Origin: Catenulispora sp. GP43
Lineage (GTDB): Bacteria > Actinomycetota > Actinomycetes > Streptomycetales > Catenulisporaceae
Direction of reading: 5' to 3'
Length of the DNA stretch: 64,000 nucleotides
Assembly: GCF_041260665.1 (NCBI RefSeq)
Contig: NZ_JBGCCT010000041.1
Span: 1-64,000, forward strand
Position numbers and translations under genes: made by a program
Shown: positions 36,021 to 43,423 of the stretch, piece by piece
Layout of the letters: each line of letters starts with the position of its first letter
How positions within the stretch are numbered: the stretch's first letter is position 1
Notes under the pieces: generated by a model
What the model was told of the DNA's origin: nothing
Databases searched by the model: none
The model's input: only the letters and a program-made list of their open reading frames with translations

Positions 36021-36578
36021 TCAGCCCTGGTCGAAGCTCAGCTCGGCGGCGGTCACCGTCCCGGCGGTGCGGCCCGGCGCCTCGTGGTACTGCCAGTACA
36101 GGTTGGTGTGCGTGATGACCGCGCCCGGCGCCGGGGCGCCGTAGGAGCTCATGTCCTCGGTGGTGTGCGCGTCGCTGACCAGGAGGGCGTCGTAGCCGCG
36201 GGCGACGGCGCCGTGCAGGGTCGAGCGGATGCAGGCGTCGGTCTGCGCGCCGGTCACCACCAGGCTGCCCACCTTCAGGCCGGCCAGAAGCGATTCCAGG
36301 TCGGTCTCCTCGAACGAGTCGCCCCACTGCTTCTGCACGTTCGGCTCGTCCTCGCGCGGGTCCAGTTCCGGCACGATCTTCCACGGCTCCGAGCCGGCCG
36401 TCCGGTTCTCCCCGGCGTCCTGGATCCACACCACCGGAACGCCCGCCGCCCGCGCCTTGCCGACGACCGTGTTGATGTTGGCCACGACCGCGTCCCGCTC
36501 GTGGTTGCCGGCGACCACGCCGTTCTGGACGTCGATGACCAGGACGGCCTTGTTCGGGCGATTATCGAGAGTGCTCAT
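36021..36578 (-). CDS. Isochorismatase-family cysteine hydrolase
   Basis: Cysteine hydrolase of 185 aa, related to nicotinamidases and isochorismatase-like amidases. The triad is visible as Asp16 (LVIDVQNG), a Lys in VQKQWGDSF and the Cys of GAQTDACIRSTL. A cis-peptide motif precedes the Cys. The start ATG at 36578 has TAGCTT ending 6 nt upstream, while the GAGGAG directly touching it is too close for normal ribosome binding. The gene is solitary. The substrate may be an amide or a small ester and cannot be fixed from context. Confidence 0.9.
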   Translation of the reverse strand: MSTLDNRPNKAVLVIDVQNGVVAGNHERDAVVANINTVVGKARAAGVPVVWIQDAGENRTAGSEPWKIVPELDPREDEPNVQKQWGDSFEETDLESLLAGLKVGSLVVTGAQTDACIRSTLHGAVARGYDALLVSDAHTTEDMSSYGAPAPGAVITHTNLYWQYHEAPGRTAGTVTAAELSFDQG

Positions 36579-36584
36579 CTCCTC

Positions 36585-36590
36585 AAGCTA
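36585..36590 (-). promoter_or_regulatory. Predicted -10 box (TAGCTT), leaderless hydrolase gene
   Basis: On the minus strand TAGCTT ends 6 nt before the ATG at 36578. Confidence 0.45.
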
Positions 36591-36639
36591 ACCGGGGCCG
36601 GTGACAACCGCCCACTGGTTTAGATCTTGCCGATCGGGC

Positions 36640-37935
36640 TCACACCGCATAGCCCAGACGCTTGATCCCGTTGATGAAACTGGACGTCAGCCGGTCGGGC
36701 TCGCCGACGCTGCGGATGCCCGGCGCCCGCACGAACAGCTCCCGCAGCAGCGCGGTCATCTCGGTCCGGGCCAGGTGCGCGCCGAGACAGAAGTGCGGAC
36801 CGGGGCCGCCGAAGCTCAGATGCGGGTTGGGGGAGCGGGTGATGTCGAACCGGTCGGGATCGGCGAAGACCTCGGGGTCGCGGTTGGCGGCGTTGTAGAA
36901 GAGCAGGACCTTGTCGCCCTTCTTCAACGGTGTGCCGTTCAGGTCGTAGTCCTGGGTCAGGGTGCGGCGGAACTGCGTCACCGGGGTCGCGTAGCGCAGG
37001 ATCTCGTCGAGGGCGCCGACGATGTGCTTGTCGAAGTCGCCCTGCAGCAGCTCCATCTGGTCCGGGTGGTCGGTGAGGAGCTTGAGGCCGTGGGACAGCG
37101 CGGTGCGCGTGGTCTCGTTCCCGGCGACCACCAGCAGGATGAAGAAGGAGCCGAACTCCTGGTCGGTGAGGGCTTCGCCGTCGACGTCGGCGTTGACCAG
37201 CTTCGAGGTCAGGTCGCCGGTGGGCCGGCGGCGGCGCTCCCGGCCCAGCGCGGCGGCGAGGTGGTGCAGCTGGCGTCCGGCGCGGACCAGGCGGTACAGC
37301 GCGACCGGCCCGACCAGCTTGGTGCGCAGCGGGCCCGCGTCGTCGGGGACGCCGGTGTACTCCGGGTCGCTGCCGGCCACGATGCGGTTGGTGTGCGCGT
37401 GGACCATGGCGTGCCGGTCCTCGGGGATGCCCATCATGGTGCAGATGACCTGGATCGGCAGGCGGGCCGCGGCCTCGGCGACGAAGTCGCCGGTCCGGTG
37501 CGCGAGCAGGTCGCCGACGATCTGCGCGCAGGCCGCGTCGATGTCCGCGGTCAGAGTGCTGACCAGCTTCGGGGTGAAGGCGCGCGAGACGATGCGGCGC
37601 AGCCGGGCGTGCCGGGGGTCGTCCATGTTGATCATCGAGCCGAAGTAGGCGGCCAGGTAGCGCGGCATGTCCGGGATGCTGTTGGAGGTCGGTTCGCTGC
37701 TGAAGACCTCCGGGTGCCGGCTGGCCTGCACGACGTCGGCGTGGCGCGTGAGCGCGTAATAGCCGGCGCCCGGCTTGATGAGGGGGAAGCGGGGCTCGGC
37801 GAACAGCGGGGCCACGGGGCGCGCGCGGAGCTCGGCGAAGGCGGCCATGCGCTGGTCGTAGGGGAGGGACCAGAAGCGGTTGTCGGACAGGTCGATGCCC
37901 GAGGGGTCGGTGTCGGTACCGGTGTCGGTGGCCAT
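36640..37935 (-). CDS. Cytochrome P450
   Basis: Heme monooxygenase of 431 aa. The heme-binding Cys lies in FGGPGPHFCLGAHLAR, the oxygen-activating I-helix in VVAGNETTRTALSHG and the ExxR motif in EILR. The FTPKLV and NPHLSFGGPG segments are those of the CYP124/125/142-like group acting on sterols or branched lipids, as in mycobacteria. The N terminus has a short Thr/Asp repeat. No ferredoxin gene is nearby. An inverted repeat lies directly upstream and may be an operator. The physiological substrate is not determined. Confidence 0.92.
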   Translation of the reverse strand: MATDTGTDTDPSGIDLSDNRFWSLPYDQRMAAFAELRARPVAPLFAEPRFPLIKPGAGYYALTRHADVVQASRHPEVFSSEPTSNSIPDMPRYLAAYFGSMINMDDPRHARLRRIVSRAFTPKLVSTLTADIDAACAQIVGDLLAHRTGDFVAEAAARLPIQVICTMMGIPEDRHAMVHAHTNRIVAGSDPEYTGVPDDAGPLRTKLVGPVALYRLVRAGRQLHHLAAALGRERRRRPTGDLTSKLVNADVDGEALTDQEFGSFFILLVVAGNETTRTALSHGLKLLTDHPDQMELLQGDFDKHIVGALDEILRYATPVTQFRRTLTQDYDLNGTPLKKGDKVLLFYNAANRDPEVFADPDRFDITRSPNPHLSFGGPGPHFCLGAHLARTEMTALLRELFVRAPGIRSVGEPDRLTSSFINGIKRLGYAV

Positions 37936-37942
37936 GGGATTC

Positions 37943-37973
37943 AGCTTGACACCGAGGGCTGATACGTCAAGCT
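37943..37973 (-). promoter_or_regulatory. Inverted repeat upstream of the P450 gene
   Basis: AGCTTGAC (37943-37950) and GTCAAGCT (37966-37973) are exact reverse complements with a 15-nt spacer. The element starts 8 bp before the P450 start on the minus strand and contains TTGAC that could also act as a -35. A regulator gene for it is not present next to it. Confidence 0.5.
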
Positions 37974-38004
37974 TTTCCGGTTATGGCATGGTCGGTATGG
38001 GAAA

Positions 38005-38041
38005 GCGGCCGGTTCGCAGGGTCCTGAGGGCTACCGGCCGC
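38005..38041 (-). terminator. Hairpin at the end of the diguanylate cyclase gene
   Basis: GCGGCCGGT (38005-38013) and ACCGGCCGC (38033-38041) pair over 9 bp with a 19-nt loop. The upstream arm overlaps the stop codon of the minus-strand gene. Confidence 0.5.
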
Positions 38042-39134
38042 GGCGTATTCGGCGGCGGTCGCGGGAGGCCGCGGGGCCGTCGGCCGCCTGCTCCCGGACT
38101 TGCACGAGATGGCGCGCGGCGGCGGCGACGGGACGCTGGAAGCCTTCGCGCTTGGCCTCGTACTGCGCCGCGTCGGCGAGGCGGAAGAGGGTGTCGCGGT
38201 TGGCGACCGGGCCGGCCGGGCCGTCGGTCGCGGCGTACCCGACCGAGGCGCCGGCGATGCCCTCCAGCTTCGCCGCCCGGGCCGCCAGGTCCTCGGCGAG
38301 CTGGGTGACGGTGGACCAGGGCTGGCCGACGACCAGGACGGAGAACTCGTCGCCGCCTATCCGGGCCGCCAGGGCGCCGTTGACGGTGCCCGCGACCGCC
38401 GACAGGTGCCCGGCCAGCTGCTCCAGGACGGCGTCGCCGGAGTCGTGGCCGGAGGTGTCGTTGACCTGCTTGAGGCCGTTCACGTCGCAGATGATCAGCG
38501 CCACCGGCAGGCTGGTGAGCCGGTGCAGCTCCATGGCCTCGTCCAGCCCCACCTCGATGGCGCGGCGGTTGGCCAGGCCCGTCAGCTCGTCGGTGTAGGC
38601 CAGCCGCTCCAGGTACTCCTGCCGGTCGGCCTGCGCCAATCCGGCGCTGACCAGGGCCGCGAGCGTGGCGGCGAAGTCCACGTCGGCGTCGGTGTACGGC
38701 TCCTGGTCGGCGGTGCGGGCGGCGTACAGCTCGCCCCAGACCTGCCCGGCGAAGAAGATCGGCGCGATCAGCGCGCTGTGCCGCCGCCGCAGCCGCAGCG
38801 AGGCGACGCGCCGCGGGTCGGCGTCGGTGTCGTCGCTGCGCAGCGTCCAGGGCCGCGGGTACTCCTCGCTGACCACGCGCGGGAAGTCCGACAGCGCGTA
38901 CCACTCCTCTTCCGGGCACCGCTCCTCGAACGGCATCAGGTCCCCGTGGTTGAGCAGCACGCGCAGTTGCCCGGTGGCGCGCACGTACTCCGACAGCGAG
39001 ACCATCCGCGCGTCCAGCGCCTTGCGAGCCTCTTCGGCGGCGACCGTGATGACCTCGCTGAACCCGTGGACGCGCGCCAGAGCCCGGGCCAGGTCGGTGA
39101 GCGCACGCAGACGGACCGAGGCTTGGTCAGCCAT
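38031..39134 (-). CDS. GAF-GGDEF diguanylate cyclase
   Basis: Makes cyclic di-GMP, a developmental signal in filamentous actinobacteria. The 367-residue protein has an N-terminal GAF-like sensor (about 10-175) with a coiled linker, then the GGDEF domain with YTDELTGLANRRA, DVNGLKQVND and an intact active-site RIGGDEFSV. No membrane segment is seen, so it is cytosolic. The last 35 residues are Arg/Ala-rich. It is followed on the same strand by the P450, separated by a hairpin. It is near the adenylate cyclase at 40.5 kb, so two cyclic-nucleotide enzymes lie within 4 kb. Confidence 0.92.
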   Translation of the reverse strand: MADQASVRLRALTDLARALARVHGFSEVITVAAEEARKALDARMVSLSEYVRATGQLRVLLNHGDLMPFEERCPEEEWYALSDFPRVVSEEYPRPWTLRSDDTDADPRRVASLRLRRRHSALIAPIFFAGQVWGELYAARTADQEPYTDADVDFAATLAALVSAGLAQADRQEYLERLAYTDELTGLANRRAIEVGLDEAMELHRLTSLPVALIICDVNGLKQVNDTSGHDSGDAVLEQLAGHLSAVAGTVNGALAARIGGDEFSVLVVGQPWSTVTQLAEDLAARAAKLEGIAGASVGYAATDGPAGPVANRDTLFRLADAAQYEAKREGFQRPVAAAARHLVQVREQAADGPAASRDRRRIRRGR

Positions 39135-39244
39135 CGTCGCGGGGCCCGCCGTTCGGAGTCACGGGACCACGCTAGGTGATCTCCCCGGGCTGTGCCACTT
39201 CACCCGTCCGGGCGACGGACCGCGAGATCCACGCCCGGTGTCGG

Positions 39245-39250
39245 TACCGT
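39245..39250 (+). promoter_or_regulatory. Possible -10 box (TACCGT) of the small RHH-like gene
   Basis: TACCGT ends 8 nt before the GTG at 39259, with no Shine-Dalgarno. Spacing is at the upper limit of the pattern seen elsewhere in the window. Confidence 0.35.
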
Positions 39251-39258
39251 GGCCCGAC

Positions 39259-39516
39259 GTGACCGGAGTCAAGCCCTCCACGCCCGCGCCCGAAGACGGC
39301 CTGACCGCCGCCCGCGCCCGGGCCGCCGAGCTGGGGGTGTCGGTGTCCGAATACGTGCGCGACCAGCTGTGGCGGACGCGCGGCGAGGAGGCTTGGGAGC
39401 GGGCTTTGGCGGAGGCCGCGGCGGGGGAGGCTGCGGCGGGGGAGGTGCTGCCGCCGGCCCAGCCTGGGCCTGCTCAGCCCCGGTCCGCGCCAGACCAGCC
39501 CGGCTTTCCGGGCTAG
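39259..39516 (+). CDS. Small protein with ribbon-helix-helix-like segment
   Basis: Possible DNA-binding or antitoxin-like protein of 85 aa. The segment LTAARARAAELGVSVSEYVRDQL (split here as residues about 15-37) has the pattern of a ribbon-helix-helix fold, followed by a charged helix and a Pro/Gln-rich end. No toxin gene follows. The GTG at 39259 is chosen with help of the TACCGT box. An in-frame GTG lies seven codons earlier. The gene converges with HMG-CoA lyase, with an 8-bp tandem repeat in between. Confidence 0.5.
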   Translation: MTGVKPSTPAPEDGLTAARARAAELGVSVSEYVRDQLWRTRGEEAWERALAEAAAGEAAAGEVLPPAQPGPAQPRSAPDQPGFPG

Positions 39517-39524
39517 CCCGGCTT

Positions 39525-39548
39525 CCTCAGCTCCTCAGCTCCTCAGTT
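39525..39548. repeat. Three 8-bp CCTCAGCT tandem units at a convergent junction
   Basis: CCTCAGCT, CCTCAGCT and CCTCAGTT lie between the small RHH-like gene and the HMG-CoA lyase gene and reach the lyase stop codon. The motif is the same CTCAGCT core as in the repeat at 21556-21603. Confidence 0.8.
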
Positions 39549-40462
39549 CAGCTCTGCGCCAGCCGCGTCCGCGGTCCCGCCCGCAGCACCTGCGAAGGCA
39601 GCGTCCGCCCGACCGCACGCTCGGCGTAGGCCGCCGTGTCCAGCAGCGCCTCCAGGTCCACGCCGGTGTCGATCCCCATGTCCTCGACCATGTGCACCAG
39701 CTCCTCGGTGGCGATGTTGCCGGAGGCGCCGGGCGCGTAGGGGCAGCCGCCGAGGCCGCCGACCGAGGCGTCGAAGTCCGTCACCCCCAGCTGCAGCGCC
39801 GCCAGGACGTTCGCCAGGCCGGTGCCGCGCGTGTTGTGGAAGTGCAGGTTCAGCGGCTTGTCCGCGTGCGCCGAGCGGGTCTCGCCGATCAGCCGGGTCA
39901 CCCGGGTCGGGGTGGCCATGCCGGTGGTGTCGCCGAAGGACAGAGAGTCGGCGCCGTGCGCGGCGGCCGTGTTCACCACCCACATCACGCGCTCGGTGGG
40001 GACCTCGCCCTCGTACGGGCAGCCCCACGCCGTGGACACGATCACCTGGACCGTGGCACCGCGGCCGTGGGCCAGGTCGATGATGGCGGCGATGTCGTCC
40101 AGGGACTCGGCGGTGCTGCGGTTGAGGTTCTTCTTGTTGTGCGTGTCCGAGGCGGAGACGACCACCTCGATCTCGTTGAACCCGGCGTCCAGGGCCCGCT
40201 CGGCGCCCTTCAGGTTCGGCACCAGCGCCGAGTAGCGCACGCCGGAGGCCCGGGTCATCTGCGCGGCGACCTCGGCGGCGTCGGCCATCTGCGGGATCGC
40301 GCGAGGGTGGACGAACGACACCGCCTCGATGCGCGACACGCCGGTCCCGGACAGCCGGTCGATCAGTTCGATCTTGGTCTGGGTGGAGACCGGGTCCTCG
40401 TTCTGCAGGCCGTCGCGCGGCCCCACTTCCCGGAGCGACAACGCTGTCGGCATATCGGTCAT
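39548..40462 (-). CDS. Hydroxymethylglutaryl-CoA lyase
   Basis: Splits HMG-CoA into acetyl-CoA and acetoacetate, the last step of leucine breakdown. The 304-residue TIM barrel shows EVGPRDGLQNE, the metal site HFHNTRGTG and the signature SVGGLGGCPYAPGASGN with the catalytic Cys. It is of normal length. The ATG at 40462 follows TAGCGT by 7 nt with no Shine-Dalgarno. It is divergent from no gene but shares direction with the cyclase gene to its right. Its acyl-CoA link to the carboxylase genes nearby is suggestive, although the rest of the leucine pathway is not in this window. Confidence 0.93.
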   Translation of the reverse strand: MTDMPTALSLREVGPRDGLQNEDPVSTQTKIELIDRLSGTGVSRIEAVSFVHPRAIPQMADAAEVAAQMTRASGVRYSALVPNLKGAERALDAGFNEIEVVVSASDTHNKKNLNRSTAESLDDIAAIIDLAHGRGATVQVIVSTAWGCPYEGEVPTERVMWVVNTAAAHGADSLSFGDTTGMATPTRVTRLIGETRSAHADKPLNLHFHNTRGTGLANVLAALQLGVTDFDASVGGLGGCPYAPGASGNIATEELVHMVEDMGIDTGVDLEALLDTAAYAERAVGRTLPSQVLRAGPRTRLAQS

Positions 40463-40469
40463 GCCTACG

Positions 40470-40475
40470 ACGCTA
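40470..40475 (-). promoter_or_regulatory. Predicted -10 box (TAGCGT), leaderless HMG-CoA lyase gene
   Basis: On the minus strand TAGCGT ends 7 nt before the ATG at 40462. Confidence 0.45.
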
Positions 40476-40514
40476 GCAGCGGTGTCTCACACTGCGGAAT
40501 GTGAACGCGCTCAC

Positions 40515-41789
40515 TCAGCCCGCGGTCAGGGCCGACGGCTCGATCTCCCCGAGCCCGCGCACCATCCGCGTCCCGATCGGCTCCAGCGCGAACGTGGAGT
40601 CCGAGGCCAGGGCCTCCGCCAGCTCCGGGTCCACCACGATCTGGTCCGGCTCGGCCAGCGACGTCAGCCGCGCCGCCAGGTTGACCGTGGTGCCGTAGAT
40701 GTCGCCGTTGCGCTGCACCACGTGCCCGTACGCCACACCGATCCGCAGCTCGGGCACCGCCTCCGTGCGCCGCATCGCGCCCAGCAGGTCCAGCGCGATC
40801 CGCGCGGCCCGGGCCGGGGAGTCGGCGGCGAACATGATCTCGTCGCCCAGGGTCTTGATCAGCCGGCCGCCGCCGTAGGCGACGGTGTCGGCGGCGTTGG
40901 CCTCGAACACCGACACCAGCCGGGCCAGCTCCTCCTCGGAGAGCTGGCGCGAGAGCCGGGTGAAGGACACCAGGTCGGCGAACCCGACGGCCTGCAGGCC
41001 CTCGGCGTGCTCCTGCATCTGCTGCCGGACCCGCCCGGCGGCCGCGGCGAGCTGCCGGCGCCAGACGTAGACCAGCAGCTCCTCCAGCTCCGGCAGCACC
41101 CGGCGGCCGATCCGGTAGCCGAACTCGGCCATCTGCTCCGAGCCCACGCCGGCCGTGTCGAAGGCGTCGAACAGCACGTCGACCTGCCATTCGGCGAGCC
41201 GGGCCGTGGTCTGGCCCATGGAGCGGGCGACCTGGACCGCGAAGTCCTCGGTGAACAGCCCGCTGCGCGGCATGCCGCCGAGCCGGAGCAGGGCGTCCAC
41301 GTCGGCGTCGGTGAAGGCCCGGGCCTGGCCGACGTCGGCGAAGCCCATGGCCCGCCAGTAGCGGCGGGCCTCGTCGTACGGGATGCCCGCGGCCTTGCAG
41401 ACCTCGTAGGCGGTGTGCCGGGGGACGCCGCCGAGCAGCAGCGCCTCCAGCTCGTCGCCGTTGTCCTTGCGCTTGGCACGGGCCCGGGACGGGGGCCGGG
41501 GCTGCTGGGCCGGGGACTGGGGCTGGGACCGCAGGTCGGGCAGGTTGGCCGCGCCGGACGTGCCGGGTCCGGCGGGCCCGCCGGAGGCGCCGTCGGACGA
41601 GGTGCCGTTGGCTCCGGTGCCGTTCGCCCCGGCGCCGTTCGTTCCGGCGGCCCCGGCACCGGCGGCGGAAGCCCCAGCCCGCGCCGCCCGGCCGGCCGGA
41701 CCGCCGTTCCGGGCCGTGTCGCCCGTCCCGGAGGCCGCGCCGTCCCGGGCCGCATCGCGGCCGCCGTCCCCCGGCACCCTGCGCGCCAT
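40515..41789 (-). CDS. cya: Class III adenylate cyclase
   Basis: Makes cAMP from ATP. In Streptomyces the cognate gene (SCO4928) is needed for normal germination and development. The 424-residue protein begins with about 85 residues of low-complexity Ala/Gly/Asn/Thr. Then comes a conserved N-terminal domain (DELEALLLGGVPRHTAYEVCKAAG split over about 110-140) and a C-terminal catalytic domain. Metal Asp is in VGFADLVSFTRLS, the second in TLGDEIMFAA with the purine-selecting Lys just before (LIKTLGDE), and the transition-state Asn/Arg in GTTVNLAARL. GGAG precedes the ATG. It follows the PH-like gene by 49 bp on the same strand, as expected from the Streptomyces neighbourhood. Confidence 0.93.
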   Translation of the reverse strand: MARRVPGDGGRDAARDGAASGTGDTARNGGPAGRAARAGASAAGAGAAGTNGAGANGTGANGTSSDGASGGPAGPGTSGAANLPDLRSQPQSPAQQPRPPSRARAKRKDNGDELEALLLGGVPRHTAYEVCKAAGIPYDEARRYWRAMGFADVGQARAFTDADVDALLRLGGMPRSGLFTEDFAVQVARSMGQTTARLAEWQVDVLFDAFDTAGVGSEQMAEFGYRIGRRVLPELEELLVYVWRRQLAAAAGRVRQQMQEHAEGLQAVGFADLVSFTRLSRQLSEEELARLVSVFEANAADTVAYGGGRLIKTLGDEIMFAADSPARAARIALDLLGAMRRTEAVPELRIGVAYGHVVQRNGDIYGTTVNLAARLTSLAEPDQIVVDPELAEALASDSTFALEPIGTRMVRGLGEIEPSALTAG

Positions 41790-41838
41790 CGTCTTCCGCA
41801 GCTCCTGCCCTGGTCGCCGTCGTATCGCCTGCGTACTG

Positions 41839-42378
41839 CTACTTCTTGCCGTGGTGCTCCTCGGGCTCGGCCAGCTCGGCCGTGCCGTTGGCGCCGACGT
41901 TGCTGATCAGGTTGGTCAGCTCACGCTGGGTGGACTCCACGTGCGGGATGTCCTCCAGCTGCTCCTGACCGTGCTCGCCGGCCGACTCCACCACCAGCGT
42001 GCCACAGCCCAGGATCCGGTCGAGCAGGCCGTTGTGCCTGAACGACACGTCGTTGATCTTCACCAGGGGCATGTCGCGGCCCTCGCGGTGGATGAAGCCC
42101 TCGCGGATGATGAGCCGCTTGTTCGTGACGATGTAGTTCTTGTTCAGCCAGATGACCCAGGGCCGCACCGTGAAGACGATGATGTCGATCAGGGCCAGCG
42201 CGCCGACGCCGATCGCGGCGACCTTCTGCGTGCTGCCGCTGGTGAGCCCGGCCGCGGCGCCGAACACGGCGACCGCGACGATCAGGTTCAGCACCGGGAG
42301 GATCAGCGCCTTCCAGTGTGGACGCATCGCGAGGTCGATCTGTTCGCCCGGCGCCAGAAGGTGCTTGGGGTAACCCAT
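41839..42378 (-). CDS. PH-domain membrane protein (YdbT-like)
   Basis: Membrane protein of 179 aa with the bacterial PH (DUF304-like) domain. The start ATG at 42378 (MGYPKHLLAPGEQIDL) has GAGGGAG upstream and is preferred over the longer frame. Two adjacent membrane segments (about 25-70) are followed by NKNYIVTNKRLIIREGFIHREGRDMPLVKINDV split over the domain core. The C terminus is charged and His/Glu-rich. Located between birA and cya. A PH-like protein also adjoins birA in Mycobacterium (Rv3278c by memory). Function unknown. Confidence 0.85.
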   Translation of the reverse strand: MGYPKHLLAPGEQIDLAMRPHWKALILPVLNLIVAVAVFGAAAGLTSGSTQKVAAIGVGALALIDIIVFTVRPWVIWLNKNYIVTNKRLIIREGFIHREGRDMPLVKINDVSFRHNGLLDRILGCGTLVVESAGEHGQEQLEDIPHVESTQRELTNLISNVGANGTAELAEPEEHHGKK

Positions 42379-42500
42379 TGCCGTCACCACTCCCTCAACT
42401 CCGCGCCTCCCCCCTGTGAGGAAGCGAAGGTGTCTTGTCGCCACGCATACTGGCAGACAATAGGACCGCTTGGCAGGTACTTGCAGGTGACAGGGTCTTG

Positions 42501-43391
42501 TCATCTGAGATGAACGACATCACCCGCTCCGAACGCCCGCTCCCCGTCCGCGTTCCGCACCAGCAGACGGCCGTCCCCGTCCAGCCCGACGGCCTCGCCC
42601 TCCACCGGCGCCCCGCCCGGCAGCTCCACCCGCACCCGCCGCCCGAACGTGGCGCACGAAGCGGCATACGCCGAGCTCAGCCCCGAGGCCATAGGGTCCC
42701 CGCCGGTGACGCTCCAGTCCGTGTACCAGCGTTCGAGCTCGCGCAGCACGGCCCGCAGCACGGTGTCCCGGTCCGCGGCCTTCGCGTCCTCGAGCACGAG
42801 CGAGGTCGCGTGCGCGGCAGGCAGCTCATCGCGCCGCAACGAGACGTTGAGCCCCAGCCCCACGACGGCGGCCGGCCCGCTCGGCGTCTCGACCCGCTCG
42901 ACGAGGATCCCCCCGAGCTTGCGCGCGGCGCCGTAGGCAGTGTCCTTATTACTACTGTCGGTTTCATCGGCGGGCCCGGACTCGTCCACCACGATCAGAT
43001 CGTTCGGCCACTTCAACCGCACCGGCACCCCGCTCACGGCATCCACCGCCGTCCGCACCGCGGTCCCCGCCAACAGCGGCAGCCACCCCCACCGCGCCGG
43101 CGGCACATCGCCGGGCCGCAGCAGCACCGACAGGAACAACCCCGAACGCGGCGGCGCCGTCCACGTCCGCCCCAACCGCCCCCGCCCCGCACTCTGCGCC
43201 TCGGCGACCAGGACGTACCCCTCGTCCTTCCCGGCCCGCGCCGCCTCGGCGACGTCCGCGTTCGTGGACCCGGTCTCGGGCACCACGTCGATGCGGCGCC
43301 AGAGCCCGCCGGGGCGGACTACGGCCTTGTTGATCGCCAGCTCGCGCAGGGGCGGGCGGTCCAGGTCACTGTAAGGCGAGTCACTGCTCAT
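42501..43391 (-). CDS. birA: Biotin-[acetyl-CoA-carboxylase] ligase
   Basis: Activates biotin to biotinyl-AMP and attaches it to the carrier Lys of AccA-type subunits. The 296-residue protein lacks the N-terminal DNA-binding domain, so it is a pure ligase and not a repressor. The catalytic loop [18 protein letters not shown] and GLGLNVSL are present. A loop of about 20 residues with Asp/Ser/Asn after the KWPND strand is an insertion. The ATG at 43391 follows TAGCCT by 6 nt. Divergent from the carboxylase beta gene with just 32 bp between start codons, so promoters overlap. Confidence 0.93.
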   Translation of the reverse strand: MSSDSPYSDLDRPPLRELAINKAVVRPGGLWRRIDVVPETGSTNADVAEAARAGKDEGYVLVAEAQSAGRGRLGRTWTAPPRSGLFLSVLLRPGDVPPARWGWLPLLAGTAVRTAVDAVSGVPVRLKWPNDLIVVDESGPADETDSSNKDTAYGAARKLGGILVERVETPSGPAAVVGLGLNVSLRRDELPAAHATSLVLEDAKAADRDTVLRAVLRELERWYTDWSVTGGDPMASGLSSAYAASCATFGRRVRVELPGGAPVEGEAVGLDGDGRLLVRNADGERAFGAGDVVHLR

Positions 43392-43397
43392 CCCACG

Positions 43398-43403
43398 AGG
43401 CTA
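43398..43403 (-). promoter_or_regulatory. Predicted -10 box (TAGCCT), leaderless birA
   Basis: On the minus strand TAGCCT ends 6 nt before the birA ATG at 43391. It lies in the 32-bp space shared with the accD/pccB start, so polymerases starting birA and the carboxylase gene would compete. Confidence 0.5.
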
Positions 43404-43423
43404 TTGCCTGGATAAGCACTACA

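Noticed and set aside
39259-39516. Toxin-antitoxin module
   Set aside because: The small protein resembles an RHH antitoxin, but no toxin-like gene lies next to it.
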